This document shows, piece by piece, positions 9,714 to 19,581 of a DNA stretch of 64,000 bases. A program made the position numbers and the translations under genes. Every line of letters begins with the position of its first letter. Position 1 is the first letter of the stretch. The notes beneath the pieces are model-generated. The model saw nothing but the letters and a program-made list of their open reading frames with translations, had not been told where the DNA came from and ran no database searches. The stretch is from the NCBI RefSeq assembly GCF_010233585.1, contig NZ_CP045997.1:9350114-9414113 (forward strand), given 5' to 3'. This DNA is from Spirosoma endbachense. GTDB lineage: Bacteria > Bacteroidota > Bacteroidia > Cytophagales > Spirosomataceae.

Positions 9714-11243
9714 ATGAAAAGTAATTCCTTGAACATTGCATTTGCCACTCTCTGCCTGCTCGTTGCTCCGAAAGACACGGTAATTGCCCAGAATATCGAC
9801 ACGGGTAAGGGCCGGGTAAAAACGTCCTTCAACATAACATTACCGTACCTGGGTAGCATAAAACCCCGTTCAACCAGCGAAATCAAATCGTCTAACTGGC
9901 TAATCGGTTGCGAGACGATGGATCGCGACTTTACCGATTACGATCAGTACAAAGAATATCTAGTTCCGCTGGGAATCAAACGGTTACGGATGCAGGCGGG
10001 TTGGGACAAAACTGAGAAAATTAAGGCGGAAGGCCGCCCCGGTCAATATGACTGGGCATGGCTCGACCACATCATCGACGATGCCCACAAACGGGGTTTA
10101 AAACCCTGGCTTCAAACGTCATACGGAAATCATAATTACCCAAATGGGGGAGGATCAAACCTGGGAGCCGGAGTGCCTACGTCGAAGGAAGCGCTGGAAG
10201 CCTGGGATAAGTGGGTAGACGCGTTGGTGACGCGATACAAAAGCAAGGTGGTCGACTGGGAAATCTGGAACGAACCCAATTTTGGCGACAATCAGGAAAA
10301 TACGCCCGAAAAAGCCGCTGCGCTGAATATTCGTACTATCGACATTATCAAACGGATCCAACCTGAAGCGAAGGTATCGGGACTGGCCCTGGGGCATATC
10401 AGTCTGGACTATGCCGACCGGTATTTTAGGGTGCTGGCCGAGAAAAAGAAGATCAACCTGTTTAACAATTTTACCTATCACGACTACACCTACAACCCCG
10501 ATTCACATTACCCCAAAGTGATGCAGTTACGCGCCGTTCTGGACAAATACGCACCGGACATTCCGCTACGTCAGGGCGAAAACGGGGCACCGTCGAGTCC
10601 GGGTTTTGGTCGGGGTGCGCTGGGTGACTACGAGTGGAGTGAGTTGACGCAGGCTAAATGGGACACTCGCCGGATGCTGGGCGACCTGGGCCACGACATT
10701 GAAACGAGCGTGTTCGGCATTATCGAAATGGCGTACACCAATGGGCCAATCAATCGGCTCAATTACAAGGGAATCATTAAATCTGATTCTACGAAAAAGG
10801 CTATCCGGCCCAAAATTGCCTACTACGCTATTCAGAACGTTACTGCCATCTTCGATCATTCGTTGCAACGTATCAAAAAGCTGGAGCATACTTACAACCG
10901 GGCTTTCGTGCCTGAAAACAAGGCGGAAATGACTTATTCGCCCAGTACCGACCGGAGTCTGGCGGTTTATGCCTACCAGCACAAAGACACAAAAAAGCAG
11001 GTATTTACGATCTGGGCGAACGATTATATTCCTGTCGAATCGAACGCAACCCGTAACCTGTCCTTCTCGTTTGCCAATGCCAATATCGATACGCCAGTTT
11101 ATGTGGATATCATAACGGGTGGCGTATATGAAATTCCGGCCAGTCAGTGGAAAAAAACGGGGGCCATCTACACCTTCACCGATATTCCAATCTACGACGC
11201 GCCTATCCTGATTGCCGACAAAAGTCTGGTGAAATTTCAGTAA
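9714..11243 (+). CDS. Secreted clan-A glycoside hydrolase, GH39-like
   Basis: This 509-residue protein has a Sec signal peptide ending near VIAQ. The (beta/alpha)8 barrel follows with the acid/base Glu in WEIWNEPN (Glu187) and a likely nucleophile Glu in RQGENG (Glu289), about 100 residues later as expected for clan GH-A retaining enzymes. A C-terminal beta-sandwich of about 120 residues completes it, as in GH39 beta-xylosidases and related families. It should hydrolyse beta-linked plant polysaccharide fragments in the periplasm or outside the cell. It starts 47 nt after the long palindrome and ends 17 nt before a dead sigma factor gene. The clan assignment is good; GH39 rather than another clan-A family is a judgement. 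Confidence 0.78.
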   Translation: MKSNSLNIAFATLCLLVAPKDTVIAQNIDTGKGRVKTSFNITLPYLGSIKPRSTSEIKSSNWLIGCETMDRDFTDYDQYKEYLVPLGIKRLRMQAGWDKTEKIKAEGRPGQYDWAWLDHIIDDAHKRGLKPWLQTSYGNHNYPNGGGSNLGAGVPTSKEALEAWDKWVDALVTRYKSKVVDWEIWNEPNFGDNQENTPEKAAALNIRTIDIIKRIQPEAKVSGLALGHISLDYADRYFRVLAEKKKINLFNNFTYHDYTYNPDSHYPKVMQLRAVLDKYAPDIPLRQGENGAPSSPGFGRGALGDYEWSELTQAKWDTRRMLGDLGHDIETSVFGIIEMAYTNGPINRLNYKGIIKSDSTKKAIRPKIAYYAIQNVTAIFDHSLQRIKKLEHTYNRAFVPENKAEMTYSPSTDRSLAVYAYQHKDTKKQVFTIWANDYIPVESNATRNLSFSFANANIDTPVYVDIITGGVYEIPASQWKKTGAIYTFTDIPIYDAPILIADKSLVKFQ

Positions 11244-11260
11244 TCGTATTCCCGTTAGCT

Positions 11261-11830
11261 ATGGCCACTCAACTCACGCCCGCCGGGCATGTTCAGCTCT
11301 GGAACGCCTTCCGCAGTGGCGATCGGGACGCATTCGCTACACTCTATGCATTGTTTGCCGCTGATCTGTATCGATAAGGCTACAACCTGATCCGCATAAG
11401 CCTTTGGTGGAAGACTGTCTACATGAGTTGTTCCTGCACATTTAGCAAAATCGGGACCGGCTGGGCGCTACAAGATGCTTTTCAGTTTTACCTCTACCAG
11501 GCCTTACGCCGACGCCTGTTAGACACCGTTGGCCGGATGAATAAGCTTGATTCGGACGAGTATCTGTTTGATGAGGCTCAGTTTCAGATTCAACCCTATG
11601 AGAGTCTATTGATTGAGAAGCAACTGCTTGATCATCAGAAACAGATCCTGATTGCGGAGTTAAACAAATTGCCGAAGCGCCAGAAAGAGATTCTTTACCT
11701 GGTTTACATGAACGGACTGACGTATCTGCAAGCCGCTGAGGTGATGGATATTACCCTGAAAACGGTTTACAATACCGTCAACGTAGCGCTGACGAGTTTA
11801 CGGGTTTATATGCGGGACTCGTTAAAATAA
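11261..11830 (+). pseudogene. Broken RNA polymerase ECF-type sigma factor
   Basis: The reading starts at ATG 11261 with MATQLTPAGHVQLWNAFRS and parallels the intact sigma factor at 21820-22401 throughout. It is broken in several ways: an in-frame TAA at 11375-11377 replaces the Tyr codon in DLYRYGYN; one base is missing in the next segment (about 11395-11400); an in-frame TAG follows after the LFLH segment; and a second frame change near 11475 restores the frame that encodes the last 120 residues, including region 4 (LPKRQKEILYLVYMNGLTY). Region 4 alone is open from 11423, but a separate translated product seems unlikely. Four lesions make a sequencing artefact improbable. Confidence 0.88.
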
Positions 11831-11888
11831 CCTACCTACCTGATTCTAACTGGTAGATGATTCGGAAAAATTTTCAGCACCTAATGGG

Positions 11889-11901
11889 AATTCCGGGAAT
11901 T
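11889..11901. promoter_or_regulatory. Short palindrome upstream of GH94-like gene
   Basis: AATTCC-G-GGAATT is a perfect odd-centred palindrome set in a wider GGGAATTCC/GGGAATTTTCC context, 76 nt before the GH94-like start codon. It could be an operator. It is short, and no regulator is assigned. Confidence 0.25.
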
Positions 11902-11976
11902 TTCCAGACATAGGATTGACGGAAAAAGGGAATAAGGAAGGATTCTCTGTTTGACTGGTAAAGAACAGTTTACTTC

Positions 11977-14250
11977 ATGAAATTAGTGCTTCTGGTTATA
12001 GCCGGGTGTTTAGTATGTCTACAAACAGCCCATACCCAACCGATTGGCAACTGGGCTCTGTCGGAAAAGGGGCTGCCCATATATCACTATACGGGGGCTT
12101 TACCGTTTAAAGCGACGGATAACAACGGCAAGGATGCCAATCTGCCGGAAGATCCCTATTTTTTGCTGGGCAACTACCGACTGGCCTTACTGACTCACGC
12201 GAGTGGAACCTACCAACTTATAACCTCCGAGCGGGTATGGGCCCGAATGAATGCCGCAGCCCAAACCAATTACGGCTGGAACGAAGCCAGTATTTTGTTC
12301 AAAAACGACAAGGGAGCCACAAAAAAAATAAACCTGATTGGGGTTAAGTCCCTGGCGGCTAATCCGGCCCTGGTCCAGAAATCGTTTGGTGCTGGCTTTG
12401 CCCGCTACGATTATTCGCTGGATAATCAGGTAAGCTGTAGTCGAGTTATTTCGGTCAAACCATCGTCCACCATAAATACCGGAAATCCCTCGTTTGTCGT
12501 GACCGTTACGCTGAAAAACAACGGAAAACGACCGCAGGATGTAGCGTATATCGAGCGGATGCTGGTCAATTTTGTGCCAAACGGCACCCAGTACACCGAC
12601 CCGGCTAAACGCCCCTTTTTGTATAACCCTACAATCAGTCTGGACGACAGTCACCAAATCGCGCTGGCGGACCTGACCGCAAGATCCAATACGTTTCAGG
12701 TCGTACCAACCCCGGCTGAGCGCTTTCCGTATGAGGTCGATCCGCCATCGGTATTTATGTACGCGAGGCAGACTCGCAGCGACTATCACTCCACCGTAAC
12801 AGCGTCCGGCGACACGCTGTCGACTATCGTTACAACGGCGCTGAAACCGGGGCAAACGGCCATGTTCAATCTGGTGATCGGCTTGACAACGACGAACCAG
12901 CTTGCCGATGTACAGGCTCAGGTAAACGATCTGTTGGCCGGGGCAAACCTGGCCGACTCGTCGGAGGGTTTGTTTGCGCAGCAGTGGAAAGCGAAACTAC
13001 CTGACTTTTCCACCGAAACGAACGAAATACTCAAACGGGAGATGCTGTGGAACGCCCACATGATGGAAGCTTCGGCCAAATACAGTGCGTATTATAAGGA
13101 AACATTTATCCCGCAGGGAACGGTGTACAGCTATTATTTCGGAGATAATATTTCGAACCGCGATCACTTGCAGGCCGCGATGCCCGCCTGCTACACGAAT
13201 CCTGCACTGGCCAAATCGACGCTACGTTACGTGATCAAACATTCGGAAGCCGACGGTGAAATCAAACGGGGCAACGCCGGTTTTGGCTATTCAGCCCCGT
13301 CGATTTATAAAGAAAGCGACGAACAATTATTTTTCTTCAACACCCTTGCCGAATACCTGTTGATTACCAGCGATTATCAGTTTCTGAATGAAGAGGTTGC
13401 GTACTATCCAGCCGAAGCAGACCGGAAAGCGACAGTACTTACCCATCTGAAAAAACAGTTTACCTACCTGCGCGACGAGGTAGGTCTCGGCCCAAACGGG
13501 TTGGTCAGGATGCTGAACTCTGACTGGAGCGATAGTTTTTTTCACGATCACTCACCGAACATCTATGTCGGCTCCGCTGAATCGCACCTGAATTCAGCGA
13601 TGGTGTTAGCCATCTTCCCGAAGCTGATTGCAGCCCTGGAAAAAGCGACTAATGCAGACGCGTCCTCCTTCATCAGCGCCCTGACGGAGTATAGGACAAC
13701 CGTGGAGCAAAGCTATTTGAAGGATTTGGGCGACCGGAAATTTTCGGCCCGTGCTTACTTAAGCCCTAAACTCAGGTTCGGCCTCGACAACGTTTGCCTC
13801 GAACCACAGGGGTATCTGTTGCAGAGTCCGGGCTTACCGACGTCGCGTAAACGGGAAATTTACGAGTATGTAAAAAGCAAGGTGCTGGCTCCCGAGAAAA
13901 TTGGCATCCGAACCCGGGAGCGGTCGTTGTGGGGCAGAAATGCCGACGGCGAAGATGGGGGTATCTGGTTTTCGCTGGAATATCCCGTGCTGCTTGGCGT
14001 CGCTACGTTCGATAAAGCCGAAGCCTGGTCGTTATTGATAAAATTTTCGTTTCATACCTACGCCGAGCAGTACCCTGATTATTGGGTGGGCCACTGGACA
14101 GCAGCCGACGAGGTGAACTCGACCTTGTACCGCGAAGGATTATACGCGTTCTGGGTACCGTCACAAGATCGGAAACGGGCCTTTCAGGGGTACTGCTCGC
14201 ACCCGCACACCTGGCCATTGTTCTGTTATTTTAAGTTGAAAGAACGGTAA
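11977..14250 (+). CDS. Exported GH94/GH36-like glycoside phosphorylase or hydrolase
   Basis: This 757-residue protein has a Sec signal peptide ending at AHTQ. An N-terminal beta-sandwich (about 30-330) precedes an all-alpha barrel with WNAHMMEASAKY (about 365) and SNRDHLQAAMP (Arg395-Asp396), resembling the region that holds the catalytic Asp in GH94 cellobiose and chitobiose phosphorylases. The C-terminal barrel contains LNSDWSDSF and the EDGGIWFSLEYP segment. Classical GH94 enzymes are cytoplasmic phosphorolases; export is unusual and would favour hydrolysis or another reaction. It stands alone on the + strand after the sigma pseudogene. The fold assignment is moderately sure; the reaction is open. 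Confidence 0.65.
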   Translation: MKLVLLVIAGCLVCLQTAHTQPIGNWALSEKGLPIYHYTGALPFKATDNNGKDANLPEDPYFLLGNYRLALLTHASGTYQLITSERVWARMNAAAQTNYGWNEASILFKNDKGATKKINLIGVKSLAANPALVQKSFGAGFARYDYSLDNQVSCSRVISVKPSSTINTGNPSFVVTVTLKNNGKRPQDVAYIERMLVNFVPNGTQYTDPAKRPFLYNPTISLDDSHQIALADLTARSNTFQVVPTPAERFPYEVDPPSVFMYARQTRSDYHSTVTASGDTLSTIVTTALKPGQTAMFNLVIGLTTTNQLADVQAQVNDLLAGANLADSSEGLFAQQWKAKLPDFSTETNEILKREMLWNAHMMEASAKYSAYYKETFIPQGTVYSYYFGDNISNRDHLQAAMPACYTNPALAKSTLRYVIKHSEADGEIKRGNAGFGYSAPSIYKESDEQLFFFNTLAEYLLITSDYQFLNEEVAYYPAEADRKATVLTHLKKQFTYLRDEVGLGPNGLVRMLNSDWSDSFFHDHSPNIYVGSAESHLNSAMVLAIFPKLIAALEKATNADASSFISALTEYRTTVEQSYLKDLGDRKFSARAYLSPKLRFGLDNVCLEPQGYLLQSPGLPTSRKREIYEYVKSKVLAPEKIGIRTRERSLWGRNADGEDGGIWFSLEYPVLLGVATFDKAEAWSLLIKFSFHTYAEQYPDYWVGHWTAADEVNSTLYREGLYAFWVPSQDRKRAFQGYCSHPHTWPLFCYFKLKER

Positions 14251-14686
14251 GTAACGATCTGTCTGTAAAATCATATAGGCTCATTGGGCCATTTGTCGAT
14301 CTATGGATTTATCCAGTTGGCCATTCTCAATAATTTTTTAAATAGGGTCGTTAAGGGCATCCATAAAGGGAATCAAGAAGTAAAAAGCCAGTTTGAAATG
14401 CCTGAATAAGAGCTAACTAGCTGTAGCGATTTCAGAATGCCGTTTATGTCCATAAAGATCATTACAGCCAAGTTCCCATTGAACCATATTGCAATGTACA
14501 GAAACATAAAGTTTGTTAGTGTGTCTTGGCTTAGAGTAGGCTGCCAATTTTTCTTGTCTTAAAATAATCGGTCGTTTTCCTGTGCGAAAGTGGGGTGGGA
14601 CAGTGGTATTGGGACAGCCCAATTTTCGTAACTGTCAACTGAGTCCGGCGAATACGGCAAGATTCATTCAAAAATTAATTTACTAC
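14251..14686. other. Intergenic gap with no recognised gene
   Basis: This 436-nt stretch lies between the convergent GH94-like and GH28-like genes. Short open frames exist on both strands (for example 14413-14622 on the minus strand), but none resembles a protein family I know. I see no strong hairpin. It may hold remnant DNA. Confidence 0.4.
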
Positions 14687-16123
14687 CTAGCGAATCGTAA
14701 CATGACCCGTGTATGCATTCGTGCGCAGGGGGAATTGGGCCAGACTTTTAATGCGCTTGCCCCCGACAACTATCTGGTTAAGGTGAATATCGTAGACCCG
14801 GCTTTGTGGATTGTAGCCTAAAATGAAGTTATCTGTGCAGTTTCCTTCCAATACGATATGCTGAAAAGTGATAGCATGTACGTTGCCTTTGCCCGGATCG
14901 GGGTCGTACCGGTGATCCATCGTTTGCAGGCCGATGAGCGTCTGGACATTGCCTTCGATATAAATATTTTTAAACGTGACCTGTTTTATATCGGCCTCAC
15001 CAGCGTGGTTGGCCCGAAAAACCGGGTTTTTGCCTTCCTTATGAATGACGTAGCAGTCCTGGATCAGTGCTCCATCAACCGGCTGGTGGCCGCCCCAGCT
15101 TAAGCAGAACGTAGCGCCGTTACCCCGATCCCAGATCACACAATTCCGGGCCTCAAATTGCTGGATGCCGTCGCAGATCAGGAGGGCATCATCATTGGCA
15201 TTAATAAAGCTATTCGTTACCGACACTCGCAAACCGGGGGCGTTTCCCACCGTGGGGTGGTCTTTCCAGTCCATGTCTGAGATGTGGATGCCATCGGTAT
15301 TCTGGTGCCAGCCAATTAACTTCAGGTTGTCCACCTCGAAATGGTCATTGGGTGCTTTGGTCTGATACTTGACCTGATAATTACCGGCCTGCATGGCCGT
15401 GATACCTTCGATGGTCACGTTTCGTCCGTCTTCAAACAGAATATTAGATCGAAGACCTTTCAGTGGATGCTGATACGGTTGATGGCCCGAATCCAGTATG
15501 CCACGCCCACAAATTCGTACGTTTTCAACTGCTCCAAAGCCCCGCATGGCTCCTTTTAAGTAAGCACCTCCCGCCAGGTAGTAGGTTGTGTTGCTTTTTA
15601 GTGGGTAGGCATCCCCAATTCTATGTACACCCGGCCCGAAATAGACTACCCCTTTGTCTGTGGCTTTGGGTGCGTGGCGCTCGATGGGACAGGCAGAAAT
15701 CAATAATGCCTGACGAGCACCACTCGCCCCGCCGGACCGATTTACTTCGACGACAAAATTGGCCGGTTTGGATAGTCGAAGAAAAATCTTCCCGTCCGCC
15801 AGTTGGGTTGTGATGCCATAGGGCTTGGGCCGAACCTCCACATTGTCAAGCGAACCAGGTTGGTTGGATGAGGTAATTTCCAGTTCTATCGGACCTGCAA
15901 AGGAAAAGATGCCGATTGACAATCCGCCTAAGCTATCAAGACTATTGATGGAATGATGGATAAATACGGGTTGCCAGGGTTGTTGGCCTATCCTAGCCCG
16001 CACCGAAAAGTACAGCGAAGGGGCAATCCCGGCGGGAGCGGGATAGACATCAAGTGATTGGGCAAAAAGTGTGCACGGCATCAGCAGCCATACCCCAATA
16101 AAGGCGAATCGATTCCTTGGCAT
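14687..16123 (-). CDS. Secreted GH28-like (polygalacturonase/GH49-related) beta-helix hydrolase
   Basis: This 478-residue protein has a Sec signal peptide ending at LFAQ. A small N-terminal beta domain (about 25-150) is followed by a right-handed beta-helix starting at GVVYFGPGVHRIG. The catalytic regions NTDGIH (275-280) and NANDDALLI (308-316, Asp311 and Asp312) match the Asp cluster of GH28 polygalacturonases; the separate N-terminal domain also recalls GH49 dextranases. It would cut pectin or a related alpha-linked glycan outside the cytoplasm. It is the last of five minus-strand genes from 21405 to 14687, most of them closely spaced, and follows the heparinase-like gene by 32 nt. The choice between GH28 and GH49 is not settled. 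Confidence 0.78.
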   Translation of the reverse strand: MPRNRFAFIGVWLLMPCTLFAQSLDVYPAPAGIAPSLYFSVRARIGQQPWQPVFIHHSINSLDSLGGLSIGIFSFAGPIELEITSSNQPGSLDNVEVRPKPYGITTQLADGKIFLRLSKPANFVVEVNRSGGASGARQALLISACPIERHAPKATDKGVVYFGPGVHRIGDAYPLKSNTTYYLAGGAYLKGAMRGFGAVENVRICGRGILDSGHQPYQHPLKGLRSNILFEDGRNVTIEGITAMQAGNYQVKYQTKAPNDHFEVDNLKLIGWHQNTDGIHISDMDWKDHPTVGNAPGLRVSVTNSFINANDDALLICDGIQQFEARNCVIWDRGNGATFCLSWGGHQPVDGALIQDCYVIHKEGKNPVFRANHAGEADIKQVTFKNIYIEGNVQTLIGLQTMDHRYDPDPGKGNVHAITFQHIVLEGNCTDNFILGYNPQSRVYDIHLNQIVVGGKRIKSLAQFPLRTNAYTGHVTIR

Positions 16124-16155
16124 CGTATAAGAAGAATAGGGTAGAACGGTCGGAA

Positions 16156-18561
16156 TTATTTTTTTGACACGGTATACTCACCGGCACTCACCCTGAAATA
16201 CAGGACTTGTGAATCGTTTTTAATGACTTTATTGGTGCTTTTCGAGCGGACCTGCCAATCACCTGTCTGCACGTCCGTAATCAATACGGTAAAGACGCCT
16301 TTGCCGGTCACTTTTAACGTGAAGGGGATTCCAATGGCCGTTCCCGTTTTGCTCAACAACACAATCCTGTCGCCAAGTCTGGCCCCGGTAAAAAGATCGG
16401 TTTCCAGCTTCTGGGGTAATCTGGCTGTGGATGGGGTTACGTTGCTATCCATCAGCTGCATTACATTCAGAAAAAGATTAGTCCGCGCTGCCTTTTTTGG
16501 CGATACCTGAATTCGCCAGGCGGCACTGTCTGCGGCCCTGGTGGACGGATTGGCTACCGGTTGCGGGTAATTGGTGCCAAAGACATCATATTCCCTGCCT
16601 TCTCCCCCCACTTTTTCGATGGTCAGATTGTCTTGGGTGGGCAGTAAGGTTGTGTTGAGTAGCTTGCCTTTGTACCCTCGCCCTGTTCGTTTAACAGTAG
16701 CCTGAGCGCCCTTAATCACAGGCTCTTCCACACTGTGCAGCAACCAGTATTTTTTAAACGTTGAGTCGGCTGCCGTAACATGATCAAAGACTAGCAAGGC
16801 TGCCGGAATGGTAGCGTCGTTAAAATTCAGGAAAACAAACGACCGCCTGACACTTTTTACCTTGGCTGAATAGGCAGCAGACAGCTCCCCTTTTAAGTAC
16901 GAAAATTCGGGTCTGAGCGAATCGGGACCCACGGCATGGGCCTGTACTTCGCCGGTTTTGTATCCCTGAGTCAATAGCTCTGTCAGATTTTCAGGCTCAT
17001 GGGCCTCGTTGGGAAACTGCTGGCCACCATCATTGCGAATAGCTCGTTTGTGCCAGGTAAATTTTTCGGCTGGGTCATAGATTAACAGGGTGTTGTGCGC
17101 AATGGACCGCTGGGCATAATTTTTAAAATGCTCATCACCATACGTACCGTTTTTACCCTGGTACACACCCGATTGAACCGCTAATGGCCCTTTGTAATAG
17201 AGTTGGAAACTGCCCGCATCCAGGTGCTGGTGATTAGTGAAATTATAGGCCTGGACTTTCATTTCTGCCACCACACTCGGTGAAGCTAAACCGTCCTGCC
17301 AGCCGGTTCGGGCAATCATGGCTCCAAACGGGGGCGCAAAATAATTGGTTAAGGGAAGCGAGGCCTTGGTAACCGGCGCATCCGCTTTGGGGCGGAGTGA
17401 CGCCCAGTTAAAAAATAGAAACTCAAACAGATAATCCCGGTTGTCACCTACGGTTCGTTCTTTCAGGGCTTCGGCCAGAACAATCGGATCGTTGTGATAG
17501 CTGCCTGCTAATAATAAAGCACTCTGCCCCAGTTGCCACCACTGGCCAAACGTATGCGAGTGCTCACTATAATCGTCGCCGTTTCGGAGCAATTGGCCAT
17601 CGGGTCGGCGACTGTAGATAAAATAATAGGGTACTTTTTGCTGTGCTCTACCGTATACATTGGGGTAGCCCATCCGGTCGAAAATAAAGGTGGCGTACAT
17701 CTCCCAGTTAAAACGATAGGCCCCATACGCACTCCCCTGATGGTGATAACCGGCCGGATAGTAGAAAGCACGGGCCGGTACAAATTCGGCGAAGATTCTG
17801 CCCACAACACGGTTGTAGATAATTGGTTTCTCGTCATAGGTAGCAATGGCTAACGACAGCATATCTCTGGATAACTGCGCTTCTACGGTGTGGCTGGTCA
17901 GGGAGCTTCCTTTAATGGCTGGCCACTCAATCTCCATGGTGGTAGCCAGCGTTTCCATCCGGCCAATGAGTATCGTTTTCTCGGCGGGAGTTAGTACCGG
18001 GTAACACCAGTCATACACCATTGATCCAGTGACAATAGCCCGGCCAATTTCACGGGTCACGTCAGGTCGTTTGGGATTGATTTTGAGGGTACCATAGTAG
18101 TGCAGGAGGGCATCAATCGCTGCCCGACCGAGTTTTTGGTCATTATTTAAAACCGATAAGAACGCTTTGGCCTCAATGGCATTACTGACCGCTACGTTAT
18201 TATTGTGCGTTTCACCAGTCAGAGGCAGGTAGCCATCGGTGCTGAGGGCGGCTGCAGAAACAATTTTCTTCCAGCAATCCTTTAGTAAAGGGCTTGTCGC
18301 TTTCTTTTTCAGTTCGGGGATGTCCTCTGCCCTTAAGTAAAGTCTTGGATGCTGGGCAGGCGGGATGGGCAGTTTCAGGCCTTCTCCTTCCCGTTTGGTC
18401 AGTGGTGGGTACGTGATGGCGACAATCTGATTGGTATCGGACGTTTGTTGAGCACCGATAGTGGGTGCACTTATAAGTTGGTTTGTAGCTGCATTCACTG
18501 TCGTTAGGTCGACATTGGACAGCAGAATCACCGTTGCGAAAATAGAGAAATTGTGTTTCAT
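16156..18561 (-). CDS. Heparinase II/III-family polysaccharide lyase-like protein
   Basis: This 801-residue protein starts with a signal peptide (cleavage near VNAA). The N-terminal alpha/alpha toroid opens with HPRLYLRAEDIPELKKK, a common start for alginate lyase and heparinase II/III-like proteins. The central part contains RPDGQLLRNGDDYSEH and a segment with NFTNHQHLDAGSFQLYYKG (around residue 450), where His residues and Tyr fit the beta-elimination catalytic region of the PL12/PL15/PL17/PL21 group. A C-terminal beta-sandwich follows. It likely cleaves a uronic-acid polysaccharide. It lies between the GH28-like gene and an isomerase-like gene (gaps 32 and 21 nt), so these form one operon. 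The exact PL family is not resolved. Confidence 0.75.
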   Translation of the reverse strand: MKHNFSIFATVILLSNVDLTTVNAATNQLISAPTIGAQQTSDTNQIVAITYPPLTKREGEGLKLPIPPAQHPRLYLRAEDIPELKKKATSPLLKDCWKKIVSAAALSTDGYLPLTGETHNNNVAVSNAIEAKAFLSVLNNDQKLGRAAIDALLHYYGTLKINPKRPDVTREIGRAIVTGSMVYDWCYPVLTPAEKTILIGRMETLATTMEIEWPAIKGSSLTSHTVEAQLSRDMLSLAIATYDEKPIIYNRVVGRIFAEFVPARAFYYPAGYHHQGSAYGAYRFNWEMYATFIFDRMGYPNVYGRAQQKVPYYFIYSRRPDGQLLRNGDDYSEHSHTFGQWWQLGQSALLLAGSYHNDPIVLAEALKERTVGDNRDYLFEFLFFNWASLRPKADAPVTKASLPLTNYFAPPFGAMIARTGWQDGLASPSVVAEMKVQAYNFTNHQHLDAGSFQLYYKGPLAVQSGVYQGKNGTYGDEHFKNYAQRSIAHNTLLIYDPAEKFTWHKRAIRNDGGQQFPNEAHEPENLTELLTQGYKTGEVQAHAVGPDSLRPEFSYLKGELSAAYSAKVKSVRRSFVFLNFNDATIPAALLVFDHVTAADSTFKKYWLLHSVEEPVIKGAQATVKRTGRGYKGKLLNTTLLPTQDNLTIEKVGGEGREYDVFGTNYPQPVANPSTRAADSAAWRIQVSPKKAARTNLFLNVMQLMDSNVTPSTARLPQKLETDLFTGARLGDRIVLLSKTGTAIGIPFTLKVTGKGVFTVLITDVQTGDWQVRSKSTNKVIKNDSQVLYFRVSAGEYTVSKK

Positions 18562-18582
18562 GCTAACCGACAGGTGATTGAT

Positions 18583-19509
18583 TCAGAAATACGCCTTCAT
18601 GGCTTTGGGATACTGCGCCATGGCCAGTTCTGGTTCTTCAAGTTCAGGATGCCACCGTTTCTCCCACTCAAAGCTGTAGAACCCCTGATAGCCGCTCTTG
18701 GCTAGGACCGAAATCGCTTTCTGTAAGGGAGCTTCTCCCTGTCCAACCAGCACGTAGCGGTGTTTCCCGTTTTCAATTCGGCCATCTTTTATATGCGTAT
18801 GCCGAATGTATTTTTTTAATTTACTATATACCTCGCCGACATCCTCATGGCTATCTCCCGGAGCGCTGGCCGTCCACATATTGAATACGTCCCAGATCAG
18901 CCCGACGTTCGGATGTTCGGCGGCCGTCAGAATCCGGAGTAACAAATCGCTTCGGGTCAACTCGCCGTGCGATTCGAGCAACACCGTAACGGAACGGAGT
19001 TTGGCGTACTCGCCCAATTCAAGCAGACCCTGGCTGATGAGCTGCAATGTTTGCTCACGAGGTTGGTCGGGTGGCAACTGGTCGGGGAAGACCCGCACAA
19101 ATGGGCAATTAAGCTGCTGAGCCAGGTCGATATACCGCCGGGCTTCGTCTACCTGCTGGCTTCGTTTTGTCGGGTCGGCATGGTGCAGTTGGGCCGACGA
19201 GCCTAAGTTAATAATCCGAACACCCTTCCCGGCAAACCGTTTCCGACTCTCGGCAGCACGGGTGGGAGTGCTAAATTCCGGGCGTTTAGTAAGGTCCATT
19301 TCCTTCTCCAGTCCGCGCAATTCTACACCCTGATACCCATTGTCGACGGCTGTTTTCAAGATGGTTTCCAGCGACCAGGCCGGGCAACCCAGCGTTGAAA
19401 ACGATAGTTTAGGTTTTGGCGCGAAGGTAATAGAGGGCCATTCGGGAATAGCCAGTGCGGCCATGCCAAAGGAGGAAGCCAGGAACGAACGTCGGGTTGG
19501 ATGAGTCAT
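18583..19509 (-). CDS. Sugar phosphate isomerase/epimerase-like TIM barrel, Tat-exported
   Basis: Translation from the ATG at 19509 gives MTHPTRRSFLASSFGMAALA, a twin-arginine signal, so I prefer it to the frame-open start at 19557. The mature part is an AP-endonuclease-2/xylose-isomerase-type TIM barrel with GYQGVELRG, FVRVFPDQL, VLLESHGE and LIWDVFNMW segments, followed by HTHIKDGR and YSFEWEKRWHPE near the C-terminus; the Glu, Asp and His residues in these are typical metal ligands. Exported members occur in 3-keto-sugar pathways, where they catalyse isomerisation or elimination of oxidised sugars. It sits between the lyase and the PQQ dehydrogenase in the same direction. Confidence 0.82.
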   Translation of the reverse strand: MTHPTRRSFLASSFGMAALAIPEWPSITFAPKPKLSFSTLGCPAWSLETILKTAVDNGYQGVELRGLEKEMDLTKRPEFSTPTRAAESRKRFAGKGVRIINLGSSAQLHHADPTKRSQQVDEARRYIDLAQQLNCPFVRVFPDQLPPDQPREQTLQLISQGLLELGEYAKLRSVTVLLESHGELTRSDLLLRILTAAEHPNVGLIWDVFNMWTASAPGDSHEDVGEVYSKLKKYIRHTHIKDGRIENGKHRYVLVGQGEAPLQKAISVLAKSGYQGFYSFEWEKRWHPELEEPELAMAQYPKAMKAYF

Positions 19510-19581
19510 GCTGAAAATAAATGTAGATTTAAGCAGCGTTTGAAAGGGGCTTGCCAATGAAGATTTACGGCTGATTTTGCG

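Noticed and set aside
11885..11910. Third copy of the 83-bp element upstream of the GH94-like gene
   Set aside because: Only a short stretch (CAGCACC and TAATGGG) is shared and the GCA motifs are missing; likely chance.
12187..12855. 222-codon minus-strand frame inside the GH94-like gene
   Set aside because: It is fully covered by the conserved plus-strand protein and has no recognisable domain.
14413..14622. Transposase remnant in the 14.3-14.7 kb gap
   Set aside because: The short readings on either strand do not show a DDE or HTH motif that I can support.
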